Notes: generated by a model not told the origin, from the letters alone. DNA of 64,000 nt from Pseudeuparius sepicola (GCA_963920635.1 OY987305.1:10455153-10519152), one strand, 5' to 3'. Positions 48,554 through 59,331 are shown, numbered from the stretch's first letter. Numbers and translations: made by a program.

Positions 48554-48888
48554 CAGTGGCGTAGCCTCGAGGGGGTTAGAGAGGCGGTTAGAGAGGGGGG
48601 GGGCTATAATCCCCCAGATCTTTCTGGAGAAAACTTTCGTGTGTAAAAATTTAAACTAGCCGCTTTTTTAAGATAATGTTTATTCTTTTAGACATAATTC
48701 TATTTATAAACTTGAATGATATCTGTCAAAAAATAATAAAATAGCAAAAATAAAGAAAACACCAAGAAAAAAAATTACCACCAGTGATTTACGTAATATT
48801 TCTTTGCTCATAGTAGCAGCGTCCAGAGAAGTATTCTCTAGACTTTGATAGTAGAGGTCAGTTCGAGTTTTTTTTCGCTACGTCACTG
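48554..48888. mobile_element. hAT MITE, 335 bp, with perfect 8-bp target duplication
   Basis: The ends CAGTGGCGTAGC.. and ..CGCTACGTCACTG are inverted repeats. The 8-bp direct repeat ATCAAGAA is exact (48546-48553 and 48889-48896). A GGGGGG tract and AT-rich filler lie between; there is no coding. It carries an ultrashort palindromic insertion at 48817-48847. Confidence 0.9.
48810..48854. mobile_element. Ultrashort palindromic insertion inside the hAT MITE, 7-bp duplication
   Basis: ATAGTAG at 48810-48816 and 48848-48854 brackets CAGCGTCCAGAGAA..TTCTCTAGACTTTG (48817-48847). The arms are diverged (11 of 14 pairs) and match the family at 52433-52481 (CAAAGTCTAGAGAA). Confidence 0.6.
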
Positions 48889-50049
48889 ATCAAGAAAGTC
48901 ATTAATCTCAAAATAGTTTTTAGTTAAAATATCCCTGGAGTGCAGTCTAACTAACGCCCTATATAAAACCTAAAAGTAAATAAACCAGGTTATTTGCCGC
49001 ATTTAAAAAATTGGTGTTCTCAACCTATAGGTATCTCGAAAACCACGAAAATAATTATAGGCCTAGTGTCTATAGAAAAAATCGGATTATTTTTGACGTT
49101 CTATATCTGCCGCAGAATTATTGCAACGTTTTTCTGACACACGCTGTATATTCAGCAACCTATCATCTGAGATCTGGGCTATCTATCACCGGAGATTAAA
49201 ATTACAGTACCTAACTTAACTTATTTTTTAATAAATATTAATATATTGTAAAGTATATAAGTAATACCTATAAGTGACGTAAATATTGTCTAAATGTTTT
49301 TTGACGTAGTTTACACTATTTTGGAAACTATTATCAAGCCTAGTTCTCATAAAAAATACATTTTTGTCATCAACTTGGACAAACATTTTACAAAATAGGG
49401 TGTCCCAAAAATTATTTCACCCATATAATGTGATTGGATGATAATTACCTACGCCTGGTGCACTACAAATACAGTGTCCTCCAAAACGTTCGCGCCATAG
49501 AAGGAAAAGTTTTAATTAATGATTTATTTTTAAATTCACCTTTGGGGTTACCTTTTGCTTTAAAAAAAGACGAAAAATGACTCGCTCAAACGTGGCCACG
49601 TGACTTTGGCTGTCTGTCAAAGATGACATTTGAAAATAGGTGACTTCATAAAAACTATTTTATTTGGCTAGCTTTATCATTCTATTCATTTTTATTCGTA
49701 TCGGTAAGAATATTATGTGTTTTTCAAAAGAAAACAATATTAACACTTTAAAACTCTGTTATGTTTGTTGCAAATTTGTACCGTGGATCATTTAAGCTAT
49801 AAATTTATATACATTAAATACAAAACTGATGCCAAAATAATAATATTTCACGTAACGTACCTTACCGAAATTTGTGACTTTTTACGGGAGAATTTACCCT
49901 TCATCTTAATTATTTTATTTTAGCTGTAAGAAATCCTGAATTTCGGTTAGGTACGTGAAATAGGTTGATGATATTTTAATTTATTATTATTTTTTAGTCA
50001 ATTTTGTACAGGAATATAAATATAGGATATAAATTTATATCCTAAATGC

Positions 50050-51408
50050 TTGATGGTACAGGGTGGCTCACTATAAATTGACAACCTCCTTAACTTGTTA
50101 GTTTTGAGGTTAGAAAAAAAGTTTTTTTACAATAGTTTTTTTAGATACGACTACAAAGTTTTTTGTGACGCTATAGGACCTTATACAGTGTGTTCTAGAA
50201 AGCCGTGGCAGACATAACTTATGTTTTTTAAATGGAACACCTTGTATTTTTTTGGATTATTGTATTCTACTCATTTTTCTGATTCCAACGAAGTTACATG
50301 TTATATGTTTGCTCCAACCGTTCGTTCAGAACTGAGCCTTTTTGGTGAAAGATTACTCCTTGGGTCATACCTAGGTTGCCATGGAAGACAAATGCCAAAT
50401 TATAGTAATAATTATTATTGACAGTTTGCAAGTATATTCACGCTTTGGAAAACAAAATGGGCTATTTTAAGATTTTAGAGAAAAATTAAGAGGGAAATTG
50501 AGAGAAATGAGAAATTTTAAATAAACATAGTTAATAAACTTCGTCAGATTTATTGTTTGAAATTTAATATTTGTTGAAAACGACAATATCATCTTGTTCA
50601 ATGCATTTATTGCTATTTGCTACTAACTTTCTGTTTATTGAGTCAACGATAAAATTGCTGTGTTCCGTATTTAATATGTGGATTTCCTCCCGAATTCTAT
50701 ACCTTTCAGTGTTTCTACATTTCCCGGTCTGTCATAATAAAATTTGTTTTTTAAATAACCCCACTAAAATATTTATATAAAAGTATATCCTTTTTCTAAA
50801 TGTTATTGTCGTTTTCAATAAAAATTAAATTTCAAACAATAAATTTGACGAAGTTTATTGGTTTATTAATGTTACTATTTAAAATTTCTCATTTCTCTCA
50901 GTTTTCCTTCTTCATTTTTCTGTGAAATCTTAAAATAGCCCATTTTGTTTTCCAAAGCGTGAATATACTTGCAAAGCAAACTGTCAATAATTATTACTAT
51001 AATTTGGCATTTGTCTTCCATGGCAACCTATTACTCCATAAACAAGGCTATTACCAGTGACTATAGATTCTTTCTATAGTCACTGCTATTACCCAAGGAG
51101 TAATCCCTCACAAGAAGGCTCAGTTCTGAACGAACGGTTGGAGCGAACCTATAATATACATATGTACTTCGTTGGAATCAGAAAAATGCGTAGAATTTAA
51201 TAATCCAAAAATATACAAGGTATTTCATTTAAAAAAACATAAGTTATGTCTGTGACGGCTTTCTCGAACAAACTGTATAAGGTTCAATAGTGTCACAAAA
51301 AACTATGTATTAGTATCTAAAACTATTGTAAAAAAAACTTTTTTCTAACCTCAAAAACTAACAAATTATGGGGGGTGTCAATTTATAGTGAGCCACCCTG
51401 TACATCAA
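50050..51408. repeat. Inner foldback element with arms of about 550-600 bp
   Basis: The ends TACAGGGTGGCTCACTATAA and TTATAGTGAGCCACCCTGTA mirror each other. Matching blocks run through most of both arms, for example CGTTCGTTCAGAACTGAGCC / GGCTCAGTTCTGAACGAACG and TTTGGCATTTGTCTTCCATG. The centre is near 50700. The right arm carries the ultrashort palindrome 51056-51085, which the left arm lacks. Short frames inside are not credible genes. Confidence 0.88.
51048..51093. mobile_element. Ultrashort palindromic insertion (30 bp) with 8-bp target duplication
   Basis: CTATTACC at 51048-51055 and 51086-51093 brackets AGTGACTATAGA..TCTATAGTCACTG (51056-51085). It is the same palindrome as at 16865-16896. 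The mirror position in the left arm of the foldback has no insertion. Confidence 0.82.
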
Positions 51409-51825
51409 CTTTGCATCAAACAGAGTTTTAGAACGTTAATATAATTTTCTTTTGAAAAACATATTTACAGTTTTTTTTTTATTTTCGGAAAATTCAAAAT
51501 TATAAAAAAATGCCAAAAAGAAAATTGAAAAACAAACAACTTTTTCAAGTAAAACTTTTTGAAATGTTAACAAACCAACCCACTTTCAGCGATTTTATTT
51601 TTTAAATGTCATTTTTGACAGATAGCAAAAGGTAATCCCAAAGTTTTTGGAGAACATTGTACATCAATGAGTAAGGTGTGAAAATGTTATAGTTTGGGAG
51701 CTAATTTATTTTTTATACCTTATTAACCGTAGCAAATAGAGATCCAAATAGCATCCATTTAAAAACTATTTTTTGAGCGAAATTGGAAAGGGGACCACCT
51801 ATTATGTTCACTCTTGGTTTCTAAT

Positions 51826-52017
51826 CTAAATCAACAACTTGTTAAAAATGTCTATATCCACTCTGTTGCAAAATCTAACACTTTTACTTTCATCATTATA
51901 TGAAACGACAAATGTGGGAGAATTTTCAGACAATTCAAACGTCTGTGGTCGTTTTTCACAAACCGAATAAATAATAGATGCTATGTAAATGAAGAATATT
52001 ATACCTAAGCGAAACAT
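51826..52017 (-). CDS. Possible small secreted peptide (63 residues)
   Basis: The frame starts at 52017 and begins with a hydrophobic stretch, MFRLGIIFFIYIASIIYSVC, then EKRPQTFELSENSPTF and a charged remainder ending FNKLLI. The start has the plan of a signal peptide with cleavage near Ser-Val-Cys. No polyadenylation signal or splice site of note is adjacent, and an AT-rich region can produce such frames by chance. No family recognised. Confidence 0.25.
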   Translation of the reverse strand: MFRLGIIFFIYIASIIYSVCEKRPQTFELSENSPTFVVSYNDESKSVRFCNRVDIDIFNKLLI

Positions 52018-52424
52018 TTAGAGAAATTTTTAATTTTCTCATGCTGAAATTTTATATGCTTTAACAATACATGGGAAGACTTCTTTTTAAATAGAGTAGT
52101 TTCGTGCGTCTGTTATACAAGGTGTATTATTCTTGGGTTGCAGGCAAAAAAGTGCCCTAGTTCACTCTTCCTTTTGTTTCTGAATAATTAGATCGATTAG
52201 ATACAAGCTTATCATAAGAAACCCTTATTTTAATTTTTAATAGCTGAAATTCCGCCAAACTACTGCTCGCCTTTAACTTTGTCTATAATAATAATGATAA
52301 TCTATTTTTACCGGTCGAGTCAATAAATAGAATTAATATATCCAATATAAATATGGAAGTTTTTAAATCTATTAAGATTCTTTATTAGTTTTTAAATTTT
52401 CATAAACGGTACAAATTTGGTTAC

Positions 52425-52489
52425 GTTGTTAGCAAAGTCTAGAGAATACTATTCTCTAGAGAATACTATTCTCTAGACTTTGTTGTTAG
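52425..52489. mobile_element. Ultrashort palindromic insertion (49 bp) with 8-bp target duplication
   Basis: GTTGTTAG at 52425-52432 and 52482-52489 brackets a 49-bp palindrome whose ends are CAAAGTCTAGAGAATA and its inverse. The core block (CTAGAGAATACTATT) is repeated, so the insertion may have grown by a slip or by a second round. Confidence 0.8.
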
Positions 52490-52840
52490 TACCACGAATC
52501 TACGTTCAGAAAAATCGTTTTTATTGTTATTGATTTTCTTGTAGAAACAATAGTTGATTGATGAAAAAAATTGCTATTTGTATGAAAGACCGAGGTGAAT
52601 TTCTTTAAAAACGGTGCCATGTCTAAATATAATCGAAGCCATACACTTGTAAGTATGCAGTGGTGTGTACATGGACGTTATTATTTTTAATTTTAACATG
52701 ATAAGTACACTGCCGTAAGAAATGATCCCAATACTTTGATGATAAACATAACTTTTGATGTTTCCTGCAACACCTCCCCGTTATTATGTAATGTTCTAAA
52801 AAGTTCAATAATTATGCAAATAAAAGTCGTAAACATCACA

Positions 52841-53038
52841 TATGAATTGCAAATACATTCTCCATCTGCATCAGCATCCCAATGATGCTTATTCCCAAAA
52901 ACTTTCAGATTTTACTCCTACTCTTTTACAGTCAATCAGTATCGAATTAAAGAGCGTTGATTAGCATTAATAAAGAGAAACTTCCCGATCATTTGTAACA
53001 AAATAATCGATAAATATAAATTTATGGTAATTCGTACT

Positions 53039-53078
<40 letters not shown>

Positions 53079-53277
53079 ATTCTTCAGTACGAATTACCAT
53101 AAATTTATATTTATCGATTATTTTGTTACAAATGATCGGGAAGTTTCTCTTTATTAATGCTAATCAACGCTCTTCAATTCGATACTGATTGACTGTAAAA
53201 GAGTAGGAGTAAAATCTGAAAGTTTTTGGGAATAAGCATCATTGGGATGCTGATGCAGATGGAGAATGTATTTGCAA

Positions 53278-53287
<10 letters not shown>
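52841..53287. repeat. Near-perfect palindrome around a TA microsatellite
   Basis: The arms are about 195 bp each (left 52841-53037, right about 53088-53287), from GAATTGCAAATACATTCTCC through GATCGGGAAGTTTCTC-type blocks to GGTAATTCGTAC. They are mirrored with only one or two mismatches (one in ATTAAAGAGCG / CGCTCTTCAAT). The centre is a (TA)n tract at about 53045-53076, and another (TA)n follows the right arm (53280-53317). Confidence 0.95.
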
Positions 53288-53320
<33 letters not shown>

Positions 53321-53324
53321 GATA

Positions 53325-53600
53325 AGGGGGGGGTAAAATTATCATATGGATCATCCTGTATATACTTCGACCCGTCATTTTAGAAGTTTCTCGTGATGAA
53401 GCGTAGATTTCGAAAATTGAATAATATACAGGGTATATCATTAAAAAACACCCTGTATCAATTTCAACAAGACCATGGAAAAGCCCACCAAAAATCCTAA
53501 AACATGTATGTCTTCAATTTTTTAGTTAACTGGAAAAATAATGAAGTTAAGAGGGGGTGAAGGTGAAATTATCATGTGGATCACCCTGTAAATACCTTTT
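53325..53600 (+). repeat. Two direct copies of an ACCCTGTA-ended repeat
   Basis: GGGGGGTAAAATTATCATAT, then GGATCATCCTGTA, then TTTTAGAAGTTTCT (53325-53390) recurs as GGTGAAATTATCATGTGGAT.. TTTTAGAAGTTTCT (53560-53620). ACACCCTGTAT lies between. This is repeat debris with no coding. Confidence 0.6.
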
Positions 53601-53619
53601 TATTTTAGAAGTTTCTTAC

Positions 53620-56270
53620 GGAGGAGGCACCACGTCCCCTGACGAACCGCCACTGATTTTTTACAATATTTGACCACATCCACTTTGAATTTGTTGTATA
53701 CATATCAAAAGAACATTACCTATAGTATTTGTATAAAAAATATATCTAATCTTTTTTCTACCTAGCTATAGCCGAAACCTGTTTTGAATAAGCATTGTGA
53801 AAATAAATAGTTCTATTAACCTGAGCGTATATTAATGATCCCTATCTGTATCTGCATCAATATCTCAATATAACTCTGCCGTGACATGCAAAATCTTATG
53901 AAATTTTAATTGTAGTTTAACAGTGATGCGAATTCATATACAGAGTGATTCTAAAGTAAATGATCGAAGTTTGTTCCAGAATGTTGTGATGAATATTGTG
54001 ATCACTTTTAAAGAAAAAATAGCAAATTAGCTATAGCAGAAGTTACCATTTTTAGTATTTTTACTGATAATATTTTAGGGTTTATTTTTATTTAAAAAAA
54101 CCTAATCTTTCCTAGAAGGTACAACTGAAGTTTAGACAAGCATTTCAGGAACGCCCAGGATATACTCTTGATGCGGGGTTATCGACATTTCGATCAGCAG
54201 TTTTACTCTGCAATTAGCATTTGTAAGTATTGTTACAAAGCACTTATTATTCGAAAAATCATATATTATAAATTAAATAACTAAACACATACGCGCGCAC
54301 AGTTAGGTAAAATGAATTAAATCAGTAGTAATTTTCTCTATAGAAATACCTAATAAATTAATAATGAGAAAATGTATGTTATTATTATAAATAAAACTAC
54401 TGTTAATTAGAAAATTTCTACATATTAATTTGCTTTCTTAATGACATAACTTGCAGTGAACGAGAACATCAAACCATTTAGATTTTTTGTTGAGATACGC
54501 AATACATTTTTGAAACGTTTAGAACATTATTTTAAAAACGATCTGTAAGTATACCTAATAATAATTATTGGAATAAAAAATAATTGGATGAATTGTAAAG
54601 TAAGTAGCTATCTAGTATAAATAGGTGCTTATTAAATATTTGTTTAAAAAATATTATCTTAATATACCAGAAATAAAGAATTATTCACATTATTAGAAAG
54701 TACATTTGAAGCTATGAAAAACGTCAATATAGGCATAAGTAAAAATTCCTGTGACTAGATGGTTTTACAACGACAGCTTTAGAGACCTGGGAGAATCTCT
54801 AAATGATACAAATATAAATGAATTTTAGATTCCTATTTTCTTCTTTTTATACATCCACTTAAAAAATATGTTTGCGAATTTATTTAAAATGAGTATTTTG
54901 TGGTTTGTGTTTTAAGCGCGCTTTTAGTTCAACATAAATAATTTTCGTAAACTTGAGAGTTTTCTGCAGTTTCCAGTCAACATCTGGTCAAACTGGTCAA
55001 AAATTATCACAAAAACACGAGTAACCAATTTTTTGCTTTTAAACTTATTTAAAACATTTAAAATCATTAAAATTTTATAGTTGAGATGAAATATAAAAGT
55101 TGGGGTACCTTAATAAGGGTGAAATAGGCTCCGAATGTCACATATCCGTTGAAATAAAAATTCAACCAATATTTTGAAGTAGGTATTTGTTGCCAGTAAT
55201 AGTATGATAATTTTAAACAGGGACACTTCGTAATTTCCGCCAGTTCCGAAAGAGAGTCACAAACATTTTAATAATGCCAGAGCGCACACCGTGCATTTTT
55301 TAAAACGCACATACCACATTTTTTTGAACAACACCAATAAAAATATATGGCCGCGGTAAAATAACACTGCAACTGCAGAAAAACCTATTGGTAAACAAGC
55401 GAATAACGAATGACTGCGGTATCTGCAAAATCAAACGCGATGATGAGTTGCTTTGAAACCCCTCAACAAAATTTCGCAATAAAGACCTTATTGCTAATAA
55501 CCGCAATGCACGAAGATGTGTATCACCGCTATGAGAAACACATCCCATTCATGAAGATGTTTCGAAACAAAGTCCATTGTTGAAGCTAGAATAATAAATC
55601 AATATGCGCCCTTACATGCAGCAGGCTTCCTGGGTCACCCCGCGAGTTAAATCCTGGGCTAACGGACCATAGTTCCCCTTCGAACGAACCGCCAAAACTT
55701 GGTATTTGCACTGTCGTTCACACACTATAACAAGAAAGCAGGTACATCGCTCGACTTTCACTCTGCTCGCTGCGGTACTAACAGTTAAAAGTACGAAGAG
55801 CTAGCGGTACTCGCACTCGGCTATAAGTTGCTAGATAGAGGGGGTCGGAGTACTGCCGCAGTTCATTTTCGTAAATAGCAGGAATGCGGATTCGAGCGCG
55901 ATGGGATTATTAAGTTACTTACTCTTAGGCTGCAGGGTCGAGGTGTATGTACCACTAGTAGGTTGCGCTCCGCCAAGGGCCAGCTCAAGTCAGCTGAATT
56001 ATTAACATTAACAAACAGCTGCCAGTGGAAATCGATACTTCACATCATTGTTTCTTACAAGAAGTGTACTTATCCTTCACTGTCTAAATAAGAACTTCAA
56101 AATATCATCAAAATATCATCATCATCTTCAAATACCATCAAATATACAAGGATGTATCATATCCCGTACTTTTCATAAGTCGCTCGTAAAAGTACCTACT
56201 CGTCCCATACCAGCGCATATATTTAATGAAAAACTGAACATTTAGACCCAACAAAATAATAAGTTCCAAT
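53620..56270. other. Intergenic sequence, partly GC-richer at 55.6-56.0 kb
   Basis: No supported gene. From 55600 to 56000 CpG and GC rise (CTCGACTTTCACTCTGCTCG, GTCGAGGTG), as at a promoter, but no start codon or splice-bounded exon could be tied to it. An 82-codon minus frame at 55300-55548 has no recognised family. Confidence 0.4.
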
Positions 56271-56285
56271 AACTACACCTATGTC

Positions 56286-57576
56286 CAGGGCCGTGTTAAG
56301 GGGGGGGGCGAAGGGGGTGTTCGCCCCGGGCGCCCTATTCAAGGGGGCGCCAAAATCAACAAAGGCGCTAGTACTAATAATTTACTGCTTCAAAAAAAGA
56401 TTTAAACATTCAGTTACCTACCGATTTTTATTTTTCTAGGACGATGATTTCGCATACAACTATTTAAATCTTTGTAAGTTGTGAATTCGGAATTTGTCTA
56501 CGACTACCGATGTCTATGTCGTTGTGGAATATTTTTGATTTCGCTATTCTCCCCGAGATGACGCGATGGCGGCCGGCGCTTGACGATTTGACGTTGATGC
56601 GAATCGTTATAAAAAGGGTTGTTCTGTATTCTGTAAATAAAGAACCCAACTTTTGCAAACGAGCAACGTATTGGTTAAATAGTAAATAGAGGTATCGACA
56701 TCGATTTTTGGTTTCTGGATACTAATCGTAAATTAGTTGGTAACAATAAGTACATACATTCATATTTAGCTGAATCCTGAATCTGTAGCATCTAAGGGAA
56801 CCCTGTTTTAATGAAGACTTGTTTTTGTTGAACTTGAATTTGAATATTAACGCCCAGTTCTTGATATGGCAAATGGCAAACGTACTAAGCAATCACACAC
56901 TGTGTTTAGAAAAACGTAGCAACATGGTCGTTTCTATTGTGGCAAATTTTCGTATCTTGTAAATTGTAAAAATGTTCTTTCTGGTATGAGCTTTTGCTTT
57001 CTGGTGCGAAATAAAGTGCAAAAATTAAAAATTATTTGCTCTTGTGAAGTATAAATGAAAAATATGTAACTTAACGAAAATTGCTCTTAGATTGTAAAAG
57101 TAAATATTTAATGTCTCTAGAATTCCGTAAGCGGCGGCCATATTGATATTATTGTTAGGTAACAGAGGAAAGGACCGTAATCAACAGAATTTACGTTTGG
57201 CGCGCGCGAATTCTAAATTTGAGTAGATATAAATTAACATTAAACTCTGCTCTTTGAAGCAAAGAAAAAGGCTATAATTATAGTTTCTGTGTTCGGAGTT
57301 AGGTTAGAACCATATAATATCAAGGTTAAGGTTAGGCCCCTGTCACGAGAACTAACACTTCTGCCAGACATGCTAAATACTCCCCTGGAGGCGCCCAAAA
57401 CAATTATGCCAACCTAAGAAATTAAGAAATGTCATTTCTTTTGTATCTAGGTACAATTAAAGAGATATTTTAGTATACACATTTTATTTAATTTACTTAA
57501 TATAATTTTGACTTGGGGGGGGGGGCGCCAAAAAAGAACTTTGCCATGGGCAAATTTTTACCTTAACACGGCCCTG
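56286..57576. mobile_element. hAT-superfamily element, 1291 bp, sister of the one at 8274
   Basis: The ends CAGGGCCGTGTTAAGG and CCTTAACACGGCCCTG are perfect 16-bp inverted repeats. The 8-bp duplication CCTATGTC is exact (56278-56285 and 57577-57584). The first 300 bp and the last 60-100 bp match the element at 8274-9801, but the interior does not and has no transposase frame. Both start with a G-rich AAGGGGGGGGGCG tract and a GTTCGCCCCGGGCG block. Confidence 0.94.
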
Positions 57577-57672
57577 CCTATGTCCTATCCAAACCACCAC
57601 GCATCTATTTCCAACCAACTCATTCTCCCAGAATACCAAACGACATAAACTCTGTTCAACGAATGTTCATAC

Positions 57673-57757
57673 CTACGTCACAACTCCCGTCCTTGTCTGA
57701 CTCGTGAATATACGACCGATATTTGTTTTTCAAGTCGTCCATATTAGAGGGTGCCAT
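57673..57757 (-). CDS. Possible first coding exon, unknown protein
   Basis: ATG at 57757 opens MAPSNMDDLKNKYRSYIHES, then DKDGSCDV, ending at a donor (GTAG|GTATGA) at 57672. The exon leaves one base (phase 1). The next exon would lie below 57.6 kb; the hAT element at 56286-57576 would then be in intron 1. It is 115 bp from, and divergent to, the plus-strand frame at 57873, so a shared promoter is possible. No family recognised. Confidence 0.35.
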
Positions 57758-57872
57758 GAAAAAACAACTTACAACTCGCAATAGCGAAATGTTAAACAGG
57801 TAAATTTGTTCTCGTTTGCAACAGTGCCTGGAGGTTCTGCGCATTATTTTTTGTCATATATTTACACTTAAA

Positions 57873-58070
57873 ATGTTAACATTAACATTAGCAGAAAAAA
57901 ATTATTTAATTCAGTGTTACGGCATTGGCGAAAGATCTATCCCAAGTCACCCAAGTGTAATAAATCTATTTCACGAAAAATATCCCGAGTGCATTCTAGG
58001 GGAAAAGCGAAATTTGTGGTGGCAACACAAAATGACATTTAACAACGGCGATCGTGCATTTGACATTTGA
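57873..58070 (+). CDS. Short HTH-like frame, possibly transposon-derived
   Basis: 65 residues from ATG at 57873: MLTLTLAEKNYLIQCYGIGE, RSIPSHPSVINLFHEKYPEC and a short tail to the stop at 58070. The layout (helix with Y-L-I-Q-C-Y, then V..LF.EKYP) is like the helix-turn-helix segment common at the N-terminus of several transposon-related insect proteins (DUF4817-like). The match is by impression only. It could be a domesticated or decayed fragment. Confidence 0.35.
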   Translation: MLTLTLAEKNYLIQCYGIGERSIPSHPSVINLFHEKYPECILGEKRNLWWQHKMTFNNGDRAFDI

Positions 58071-58607
58071 CAGCCAATGACGTGTTCGCCCAATATGGCC
58101 GACCATTCGGTGGAAGAGTAGGTTGGACAAATTATTATATTGGAAAAGCGGTCCAGTTTATTTTACGAGGGCCGTGGTTTTCCCCTCGGAGAAACTTGTC
58201 TGAGTTTTTCCCTTCTCTTCCCTCTATTTCTGTGGCCGCAACCTGTCTTCACTCACCGCCATCTGCCTTCTCCCCCCTCTATTTCTGTGAAGTAGAGACA
58301 GACTTATGCGAGATTGTATAGGTTTTGTAATTTTGTATACATATATTTTTTTAAACGTTTCCATGCGTTGCGCTTTAACGGGAAAGGCGCGATATATAGT
58401 TTATATAATATCCCCTTTTGCCAGACATTCATATAATATTGAAAACTGGAACAGCAGTTCTGTTCCAACAGAAATGGAGAAGTTTTAAATTCAGCAGAAA
58501 TATGTGATGGAATTCACCAATGTAATGTGATGAGGCTGTTCAAAAATTGTTCCACTTGTGATTGGATTAACGGATTCCATCACATGAGGTTGGTTCGGTG
58601 TTCCTGC

Positions 58608-58641
58608 ACTCAGTCACAGAATAATTATTCTGTGACTCAGT
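58608..58641. mobile_element. Ultrashort perfect palindrome (20 bp) with 7-bp direct repeats
   Basis: ACTCAGT at 58608-58614 and 58635-58641 brackets the perfect palindrome CACAGAATAATTATTCTGTG (58615-58634). It fits the other short insertions, but the duplication is 7 bp and the palindrome partly continues into it. Confidence 0.55.
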
Positions 58642-58799
58642 GTAGCGAAGTGTAGACTACTGTATTACACCGTTCATCGACGATTACACTAAGCTACGAC
58701 TAGACTGTTAGCATAGCCGAACGATACTCACTCCGTACGGCTCAGAGATGTAGAAGAGGAGAATGCGCTTTCAACTACTGCGCTGCCGATTTTTCGCCG

Positions 58800-58957
58800 A
58801 CACATTGGGAGACTAGACGGCCGCCATTTTAACCCAGTCTTGTCTTGTAGTTTGTTTACGTTTTGACGTGCTTACTGCTTACTTGCTTTTTAAGATCATT
58901 TTCGTGTGTTTGGCGTTTTTGCTGGCGTGTTTTTGTTATCGTGTTGTGTTCATTAAC
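58800..58957 (+). promoter_or_regulatory. Promoter / leader of the THAP-like gene with a YY1-type motif
   Basis: GGCCGCCATTTT at 58820 is the YY1-type element of housekeeping promoters. GC and CpG are raised from 58740 to 58830. The region lies directly upstream of ATG 58958. Confidence 0.4.
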
Positions 58958-59331
58958 ATGTCTTGCTCTGTAAGAACATGCACAAATTGCAAAAGATTTA
59001 GACCTGAAGGTATATTTTCTATTGGTATGTTGCATTATTTAGGATAAAATGTATTGGTGGTGCTTATTTTAGAAATTCTAGGTTTCTGAAAGACCGGGAC
59101 CTCTATTTGGAATGGTTAAAAGCTTTAAATTTGCCCAGCAATATTCTATGGTCGAAGAACAAATTCGTTTGTTCAACACATTTTAAATCTGATGATTTTT
59201 TGTTGGTGGGCAATAAGAAATGCCTTCAATCAACTTCTATACCGTCGGAAAATTTATCTGACCAACAGCAAAGTGGTCCGAGCCTTCCACAAGCTTCAAC
59301 TTCAACAGATTCATTTATTTATTCATTTTAA
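58958..59331 (+). pseudogene. THAP-type zinc-finger gene, short, with an apparent splice-phase break
   Basis: Exon 1 (ATG 58958) encodes MSCSVRTCTNCKRFRPEG(IFSI), with donors at GAAG|GTATAT (59010) or ATTG|GTATGT (59025). Exon 2, after TTATTTTAG, starts at 59073. It encodes RFLKDRDLYLEWLKALNLPS, then VCSTHFKSDDF and CLQSTSIPSENL, and stops at 59331. The Cys-X4-Cys, conserved Trp, Cys-X2-His and Pro of the C2CH THAP fold are all present. THAP proteins bind DNA, and P-element transposase carries the same domain. However, both donors leave one base and exon 2 needs two, so the product would be out of frame unless another splice site is used. The tail after the domain is only about 30 residues. 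Confidence 0.6.

Larger units (their letters stand above)
48268..49150. mobile_element. TIR element of about 0.88 kb, host of a hAT MITE
   Basis: CAGGGTGTTTCAGAAAAACG followed by TAGCAA near 48270 is mirrored by TTGCAACGTTTTTCTGACAC near 49118-49150. A third copy of the end (GTGTTTAGAAAAACGTAGCA) lies at 56911. The hAT MITE 48554-48888 sits inside. No transposase frame was found. Confidence 0.55.
49487..51663. repeat. Outer foldback element enclosing a second foldback
   Basis: GTGTCCTCCAAAAC.., GGGGTTACCTTTTGC.. and CTGTCTGTCAAAGATGACAT at 49487-49640 are mirrored by AATGTCATTTTTGACAGATA.., GCAAAAGGTAATCCC.. and TTGGAGAACATTGT at 51600-51663. Between them, 49846-49964 holds its own small palindrome (ATTTCACGTAACGTACC / GGTACGTGAAAT). 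The inner foldback is 50050-51408. Confidence 0.7.
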
